The notes under the pieces were generated by a model that was given only the letters and a program-made list of their open reading frames with translations, was not told where the DNA came from and did not search any database. The position numbers and the translations under genes are program-made. From Kutzneria sp044547355 (GTDB taxonomy: Bacteria > Actinomycetota > Actinomycetes > Mycobacteriales > Pseudonocardiaceae): DNA of 64,000 bases. The DNA is taken from positions 372,001 through 436,000 of the forward strand of contig NZ_JBIUAG010000001.1 in assembly GCF_044547355.1 (NCBI RefSeq). The letters run 5' to 3'. Position 1 is the stretch's first letter. The number at the start of each line of letters is the position of its first letter. Below are positions 58,839 through 64,000 of this stretch, one piece after another.

Positions 58839-61800
58839 TCAGTTCTCGTCGTCGCCGAAGGCGACGCGTTCCAGTTCGAGCAGGACCCGCTCCTCGATGA
58901 GCTCGGCGAGGGCGGTCACGGTGCCGCTGGCCAGCACGTCCCGCGGCGTCAGGTCGACGTCGAAGGCCGTGCGGACCATGGACGTGATGTGCAGGCTGCG
59001 CACGGAATCGCCGCCCAGGTCGTAGAAGTTGTCGGTGACGCCGACCCGGTCCAGGCTCAGCGCCTCGGCCCAGATGCCGGCGAGCACCTCCTCGGTCTCG
59101 GTCTGCGGCGCCGCGAACCCGGTGGTCACCGGCTCCGGAGTCGGGGCCGGCAGCGCCCGCCGGTCGAGCTTTCCGTTGGGTGTGAGGGGAAGCTCGGCCA
59201 CCGGCACGAACACCGAAGGCACCATGTGCGCGGGGAGTCGGCCGGAGAGGTGCTCCCGGAGGCCACCCGTCTCCCCCACGATGTACCCCACCAGCCGCTG
59301 TTCAACCGCGATCACCGCCGCTGCCTTGACATCCGGGTGCGCGGTGAGCACGGCCTCGATCTCCCCGGGCTCCACCCGGAAGCCGCGGATCTTGACCTGG
59401 TTGTCGGCCCGGCCCAGGAACTCCAGCTCGTTGTCGGCGTTCCACCGGACCAGGTCGCCGGTGCGGTACATCCGAACGCCCGGCTCGAACGGGTTGGCCA
59501 CGAACCGGGAGGCGGTCAGGCCGGGCCGGTCGAGGTAGCCACGGGCCAAACCGATGCCGGCCACGTACAACTCCCCCGGCACGCCAACGGGAACCGGCCG
59601 CAGGCCGTCGTCGAGCACGTACGTCCTGGTGTTGTGGATCGGCCGGCCGATCGGCGGCGTGCCGCCGGGTTCGAGCGGCTCGCTCCAGGTCGCGACCACC
59701 GTGGACTCGGTCGGCCCGTACGCGTTGATCAGCCGCCGGCCCGGGGCCCACCGGGCCACGAGGTCGGGTGTGCAGGCGTCGCCGCCGAGGATCAACGTGC
59801 GCAGGGACGGGAGTTGGACGTCCGGCACCGTCGCCATCGCCACCGGCGGGACCAGCGCGTGCGTGATCTCCCGGCCGCTGAAGACCGCGGCGAGGTGTTC
59901 GCCGAGCAGCGGTCCCGGCGGCGGGACGACCAGCGCCGCACCGGCCGGCAATGACATGCAGAGTTCCAGCACCGAGGCGTCGAAGCTGGGCGAGGCGAAC
60001 TGGAGGACCCGGTCGCCCGGCCGCACGTCGAAGTGTTCGATCTCGGCGGCGGAGAAGCTGGCCAGGCCGGCGTGGGTGACGACGACACCCTTGGGCCGGC
60101 CGGTGGATCCGGACGTGTAGATCACATACGCCGGGCTGGTCGGCGACACCGCCTTGACGACTGGTTCGTCCGAAAGGGACCGTTCGGACCCGTCCATCAC
60201 CAGACCGCCGGCACTATCGCTGCCGGGCATGGTGATCACCAGCACCGGCTTGGCGTCGTCGAGCATGAACTCGATGCGCTCGGCCGGGTACGCCGGGTCG
60301 ATCGGCAGGTACGCGGCCCCGGCCTTGAGCACGGCCAGCTGGGCCACGATGATCTCCAGCGACCGGGGCATGGCCAGCGCGACGATCTTCTCCGGCCCGG
60401 CCCCGGCGGTGATCAGCCGGCGGGCCAGTTGGTTGGCCCGACGATCGAGCTCCGCGAAGGTGAGCGTGGTGTCGGCCAGCACCGCGACGGCGTCCGGCGT
60501 GCGGGCCGCCTGAGCCTCGACCAGCTCGGACAACGTGGCCGGCGCCACCACCCGGCCGGTCGCGTTCACACCGGTCAGCAGGTGGTTCCGCTCGGCCGCG
60601 GTGAGCACGTCGATGTCGCCGAGGATCGGGTTGTCGCACATGGCTTCCACGACCTGGACGAGGTGCCCGACCATGCGCCGCACCGTGTTCTCGTCGAACA
60701 GCTCCGGGTCGTAGCCGATGCCCAGGGTCAGGGTCTCCCCCGGCACGCCCACGACAGTCAACGCGTAGTTGGTCGCCTCCATGGCATCCAGGTCGCGGAT
60801 GCCCGGTTGGTCGCTGACCGGGTAGTTCTCGAACACCACGGCGCTGTCGAACAGCGTCGGCACGCCGGCCAGGGATTGCAGCCGGGACAGCGGAACGTGC
60901 TCGAACCGCCGCGATTCCGCCTGCGCCCGCTGCAACTCCAGCAGCCAGTCCACAGTAGACATTCGCGCGTCGACGGCCGCCCGCACCGGCAGGGTGTTGA
61001 TGAAGATCCCGGTGATGTCGTCGGCCCCGGGCAGGTCGGCCGGCCGACCGGACACGGTCGTCCCGAAGCAGACGTCACCCTGCCCGCTGTAGCGGGACAG
61101 CAGCAACGCCCACGCGCCCTGCACGACCGCGTTCACGGTCAGCCGGCGTCGGCGAGCGAACTCGTGCACCCGGCTGGCCGCCCGCGCATCCAGCCACTCC
61201 GACACCCACTGGGTGGATGCCGTGTCGTGGCTGGTGGTCGGCGTCCGGTCGTACGGCAGCGGTGTCGATCCCTCGATGCCGGCGAGCAGTTCCCGCCAGT
61301 ACTCGTCGGCGGCGGCCAGGTCCTGCCGCCGCATCCACGCCACATAGTCGGCGAACGGCCGGCGCACCGGCAACTCCCCGCCACCCGTGGCGGCGAACAC
61401 GTCGGACAGCACCTGGAACACGGACCAGCCATCGAGCAGCACGTGGTGGAAGGACCAGACCAGCTGGACCTCGGTCGGCGACAGCCGGGCCATGGTGATC
61501 CGCAGCAGCGGACCGGTGGCGAGGTCGAAGCCGGCACGCCGGTCGTCGTCGAGCAGGTCGGCCAACATCGCCTCGCGGTCCAGGCCCTGCCAGTCGTAGG
61601 TGAGGATCGGCACCTTGACGTGCCGGTCCACAACCTGAAGCGGCTCCGGCACCCCGTCCCACACCATTCGGCTGCGCAGCACCGGCGTGCGGTCCACAAC
61701 CCGTTGCCAGGCCTCGGCCAGCCGGATCGGGTCCGGCGAATCCGTGAGCACGAAGGCTACCTGCTCGAAGTAGAGCCCACGGTCCTGTTGGGACAGTCCG

Positions 61801-61850
61801 TGGAACACCATGCCGGCCTGCATCGGCGTCAGCGGGTAGATGTCCTCGAC
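58839..61850 (-). other. NRPS-1 last module: C(DCL)-A-T, hydrophobic residue predicted, L
   Basis: Specificity residues read D-A-L-L-I-G-A-V-V-K, the same as NRPS-2 module 5. No E domain, so the L form is expected. The final carrier and tail should dock to NRPS-2. Confidence 0.72.
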
Positions 61851-64000
61851 GTCCCGCCCGTTGCCGGCGATCCGGTCGATCTGGTGCTGAGCCAGGCCGG
61901 CGAGTGGGAAGTCGGACGGCGTGCAGCCGCCCGACGCCGGCTCGGCGCAGTGCCGGATGATCTCGTGCAGCGCGGCGACGAGGTTGCCGGCGAGCCGCCT
62001 GACCGTGGATTCCCGGTGCAACTGTGTCGAGTACTGCCAGGTCAGTTCGAGCTTGCCGCCCTGCACGACGCCGACGACGTCGAGCTGGTGCGGCCGCCGC
62101 TCGTCCGGGCCGATGGCCGAGTCGAGCGTGCCGGCGTCGCTGAACTGGCCGAGATAGTTGAAGCTGATCCGCGGCTCGGCGGTGGCGTGGATCAACCCGG
62201 CGACGCCTTTGTTCGGCACCGCACGGAGTTGCTCCTTGACCGACTTCAGGGTCTCGGCCCAGTCCTTGCCCACGGTCAGCTCGACCGGGTGCATCGAGGT
62301 GAACCAGCCGACCGTGCGAGACAGGTCGACGTCGTCGAACAGGTGCTCACGGCCGTGGCCTTCGAGGTCGACCAGCACCCGGTCGCGCCCGGTCCAGTCG
62401 GCGAGGACCCGGCCGAGGGCGGCCAGCAGCACGTCGTCGACCCGCGTCCGGTAGACGCCCGGCACGTCCTGGAGCAACGCCCTGGTCTGGATGGCGTCCA
62501 GGCCGGCGGTCACGGTGGTCGTGGTGGCGAAGGTGTTGGGGCCGTTGCCGTCCGTGGGCAGCGCCGGGTCGGCGGTCATGCCCGTCCAGTACGCGATCTC
62601 CGCGCCGAAGTCGTGCTTGTCGAGCCGCTGCGACCACTCCCGGAAGGAGGTTGTCTTGGGGGCCAGGGCCTTCCGGTGGTAGGCCGCCTCCACGTCCTCG
62701 ACCAGCACTCGCCAGGAGACGCCGTCGATCACCAGGTGGTGGGCGGTCAGCACCAGCACGTTCGGCTCGACCAACCGGGCGGTGATCACCGGGCCGTCGG
62801 CGAGGTTGATCTCCGCGTCGAGGATGTCCGCCGGCTCGTCGGGTGCGTTGTGTTGCCACCACTGGCCATCGATCCGGTGGAACCGCATCCGCAGCGCGTC
62901 GTGATGTGAGACCACAATGGACAGTGCGGCCCGCAGCACCGCGATGTCGAAGTCCTGCGGCCACTCGATGCGCATGGACTGGGTGAACGACTCCGGCGCG
63001 ACCGGGTTGCCGTCGAGGTACCAGCGCTGGATCGGGGTCAGCGGGACTTCACCGCTCACCGGCCCCTGCTCGGCGACGATCTGCACGGCGGTCGTGGCGT
63101 TGGCCGCCAGCGCCGCGATCGTCGGGTGCGCGAACAGATCCCGCGGCGTGAGGTTGAGGCCGGCGGCGCGGGCCCGGGACACGACCTGGATGCTGAGGAT
63201 GGAGTCGCCACCGAGCTCGAAGAAGTTGTCCTCCACGCCCGGCCGCTCGGCGCCGAGGATCTCGGCCCAGATGTCGGCCAGGATGCGCTCGTTGTCCGTG
63301 CGCGGCGGCCGATATCCAGTGCTGGTCGCCAGTTCGGGCGCCGGCAGCGCCGCGCGGTCGACCTTTCCGTTGCGGCTGAGCGGAAGCTCCGCCAGCGGCA
63401 CGATCACCGCCGGCACCATGTAGTCCGGCAGCCGCTCGGCCAGGAACTCCTTCAGATCTGAGGCCTCACCGACCACATAGCCGACGAGCCGTTTGCGCCC
63501 CTCGTCGACACGGACGGCCACCACTGCCTGCTCGACAGACGGATGCGCGGCCAGCGCCGCCTCGATCTCCCCCAGCTCGATCCGGAAACCCCGGACCTTC
63601 ACCTGGTCATCGGCCCGCCCCACGAACTCCACCACGCCGTCACGCCACCGCACCAGGTCACCGGTCCGGTACAGCCGATCCCCAGTGCCGAACGGGTTCG
63701 CGACGAACCGCGAGGCCGTCAGCCCAGGGCGGCCGATGTAGCCGCGGGCCACGCCGGCTCCGCCGATGAACAGCTCGCCCACGGTTCCCGGCGGCACCAG
63801 CCGCTGGTCACCGTCCAGGACGTACAGGCGCATGTTGTCCAGCGGCGACCCGATCGGCACCGAGTCCGGCACCGTTCCCCGCATCTTGTGCCGGGAGGCG
63901 AAGGTGGTGGTCTCCGTCGGCCCATAACCGTCCACAACGGACACACCAACGGCAACCACTCGGCGCACGGCGTCGGCCGGCACCACGTCACCACCGGTCC
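58839..64000 (-). CDS. nonribosomal peptide synthetase NRPS-1 (C-terminal part; start beyond the window)
   Basis: The frame is open to the right edge; 1720 codons are visible before the TGA at 58839-58841. Order: (A)-T-E / C-A-T. The first carrier reads LGGDSILSIQ as before E domains; E has HHLVIDG, and the next C has HHVLLDG with a DCL-type start (VEDIYPLTPMQ). The protein ends with a carrier (YDLGGDSVRSL) and a short acidic tail, without TE or E, so it should hand the chain to NRPS-2. It heads the visible operon: mbtH follows 15 bases later. The number of modules upstream is unknown. Its last A domain is near-duplicate of NRPS-2 module 5. Confidence 0.93.
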   Translation of the reverse strand, partial: TGGDVVPADAVRRVVAVGVSVVDGYGPTETTTFASRHKMRGTVPDSVPIGSPLDNMRLYVLDGDQRLVPPGTVGELFIGGAGVARGYIGRPGLTASRFVANPFGTGDRLYRTGDLVRWRDGVVEFVGRADDQVKVRGFRIELGEIEAALAAHPSVEQAVVAVRVDEGRKRLVGYVVGEASDLKEFLAERLPDYMVPAVIVPLAELPLSRNGKVDRAALPAPELATSTGYRPPRTDNERILADIWAEILGAERPGVEDNFFELGGDSILSIQVVSRARAAGLNLTPRDLFAHPTIAALAANATTAVQIVAEQGPVSGEVPLTPIQRWYLDGNPVAPESFTQSMRIEWPQDFDIAVLRAALSIVVSHHDALRMRFHRIDGQWWQHNAPDEPADILDAEINLADGPVITARLVEPNVLVLTAHHLVIDGVSWRVLVEDVEAAYHRKALAPKTTSFREWSQRLDKHDFGAEIAYWTGMTADPALPTDGNGPNTFATTTTVTAGLDAIQTRALLQDVPGVYRTRVDDVLLAALGRVLADWTGRDRVLVDLEGHGREHLFDDVDLSRTVGWFTSMHPVELTVGKDWAETLKSVKEQLRAVPNKGVAGLIHATAEPRISFNYLGQFSDAGTLDSAIGPDERRPHQLDVVGVVQGGKLELTWQYSTQLHRESTVRRLAGNLVAALHEIIRHCAEPASGGCTPSDFPLAGLAQHQIDRIAGNGRDVEDIYPLTPMQAGMVFHGLSQQDRGLYFEQVAFVLTDSPDPIRLAEAWQRVVDRTPVLRSRMVWDGVPEPLQVVDRHVKVPILTYDWQGLDREAMLADLLDDDRRAGFDLATGPLLRITMARLSPTEVQLVWSFHHVLLDGWSVFQVLSDVFAATGGGELPVRRPFADYVAWMRRQDLAAADEYWRELLAGIEGSTPLPYDRTPTTSHDTASTQWVSEWLDARAASRVHEFARRRRLTVNAVVQGAWALLLSRYSGQGDVCFGTTVSGRPADLPGADDITGIFINTLPVRAAVDARMSTVDWLLELQRAQAESRRFEHVPLSRLQSLAGVPTLFDSAVVFENYPVSDQPGIRDLDAMEATNYALTVVGVPGETLTLGIGYDPELFDENTVRRMVGHLVQVVEAMCDNPILGDIDVLTAAERNHLLTGVNATGRVVAPATLSELVEAQAARTPDAVAVLADTTLTFAELDRRANQLARRLITAGAGPEKIVALAMPRSLEIIVAQLAVLKAGAAYLPIDPAYPAERIEFMLDDAKPVLVITMPGSDSAGGLVMDGSERSLSDEPVVKAVSPTSPAYVIYTSGSTGRPKGVVVTHAGLASFSAAEIEHFDVRPGDRVLQFASPSFDASVLELCMSLPAGAALVVPPPGPLLGEHLAAVFSGREITHALVPPVAMATVPDVQLPSLRTLILGGDACTPDLVARWAPGRRLINAYGPTESTVVATWSEPLEPGGTPPIGRPIHNTRTYVLDDGLRPVPVGVPGELYVAGIGLARGYLDRPGLTASRFVANPFEPGVRMYRTGDLVRWNADNELEFLGRADNQVKIRGFRVEPGEIEAVLTAHPDVKAAAVIAVEQRLVGYIVGETGGLREHLSGRLPAHMVPSVFVPVAELPLTPNGKLDRRALPAPTPEPVTTGFAAPQTETEEVLAGIWAEALSLDRVGVTDNFYDLGGDSVRSLHITSMVRTAFDVDLTPRDVLASGTVTALAELIEERVLLELERVAFGDDEN
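61851..64000 (-). other. NRPS-1 penultimate module: (A)-T-E, Val-like residue predicted, D
   Basis: Only the second half of the A domain is present. The visible pocket residues (G at 301, G at 322, T-F at 330-331, Lys 517) agree with the Val-like A domain of NRPS-2 module 4, and the TGGDVVPA / DGYGPTETTTFA stretches are alike. The E domain implies a D residue. Confidence 0.6.

Overview
The window is high-GC actinomycete DNA. GTG and TTG starts, lipoboxes, twin-arginine and Sec signals, SARP, PadR, IclR and TetR regulators, F420/FMN enzymes and very large NRPS genes all fit. A pseudonocardial host (Kutzneria or Amycolatopsis type) is my best guess from gene style, but nothing here proves the genus.

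Region 1 (1-36.4 kb) is accessory chromosome made of short operons. In order it holds: the tail of an amino-acid ABC binding protein; a DUF899 protein; an FMN flavoprotein; LtrA; an AraC regulator divergent from a sugar-efflux type MFS pump; a secreted GH59 galactosylceramidase/GtaA-like pair, both with ricin-type lectin tails, behind a LacI-type palindrome; a lipoprotein and small secreted protein divergent from an AfsR-like SARP; a HAD phosphatase; a CrtI-like oxidoreductase; a decayed grpB gene next to a palindromic tandem repeat; a secreted trypsin-like protease; a regulator fragment; an AlkB-like oxygenase behind a perfect LexA box; a cupin; a glycosyltransferase/DHA2 exporter pair; a pobA/IclR pair with a palindrome between them; a beta-lactamase-fold lipoprotein; an LLM oxidoreductase; a beta-helix/FN3 secreted protein; and several small enzymes with PadR and TetR regulators, each with its own palindrome.

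Region 2 (36.4-64 kb and beyond the right edge) is a nonribosomal peptide cluster, all on the minus strand: NRPS-1 (C-terminal part only), MbtH, a stand-alone serine hydrolase, NRPS-2 (6135 aa, five modules), an MFS exporter and a cytochrome P450. Seven modules are visible: A-T-E, C-A-T, then CATE, CAT, CATE, CAT, CATE. Every C domain after an E looks like a DCL type and every other C domain looks like an LCL type, so the chain should alternate D and L strictly. The line ends in an E domain with no thioesterase. The serine hydrolase (SxxK, YSN, HDG and a C-terminal beta domain) has the layout of the penicillin-binding-protein-type cyclases (SurE family), which release peptides with a D C-terminus by head-to-tail closure. 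The A-domain pockets read by eye suggest Val-like, hydrophobic X, basic, Thr (canonical code), basic, Val-like, hydrophobic X. An operator-like element in front of the hydrolase gene recurs almost unchanged in front of the DUF899 gene 57 kb away. I saw no rRNA, tRNA, CRISPR array or transposase gene.
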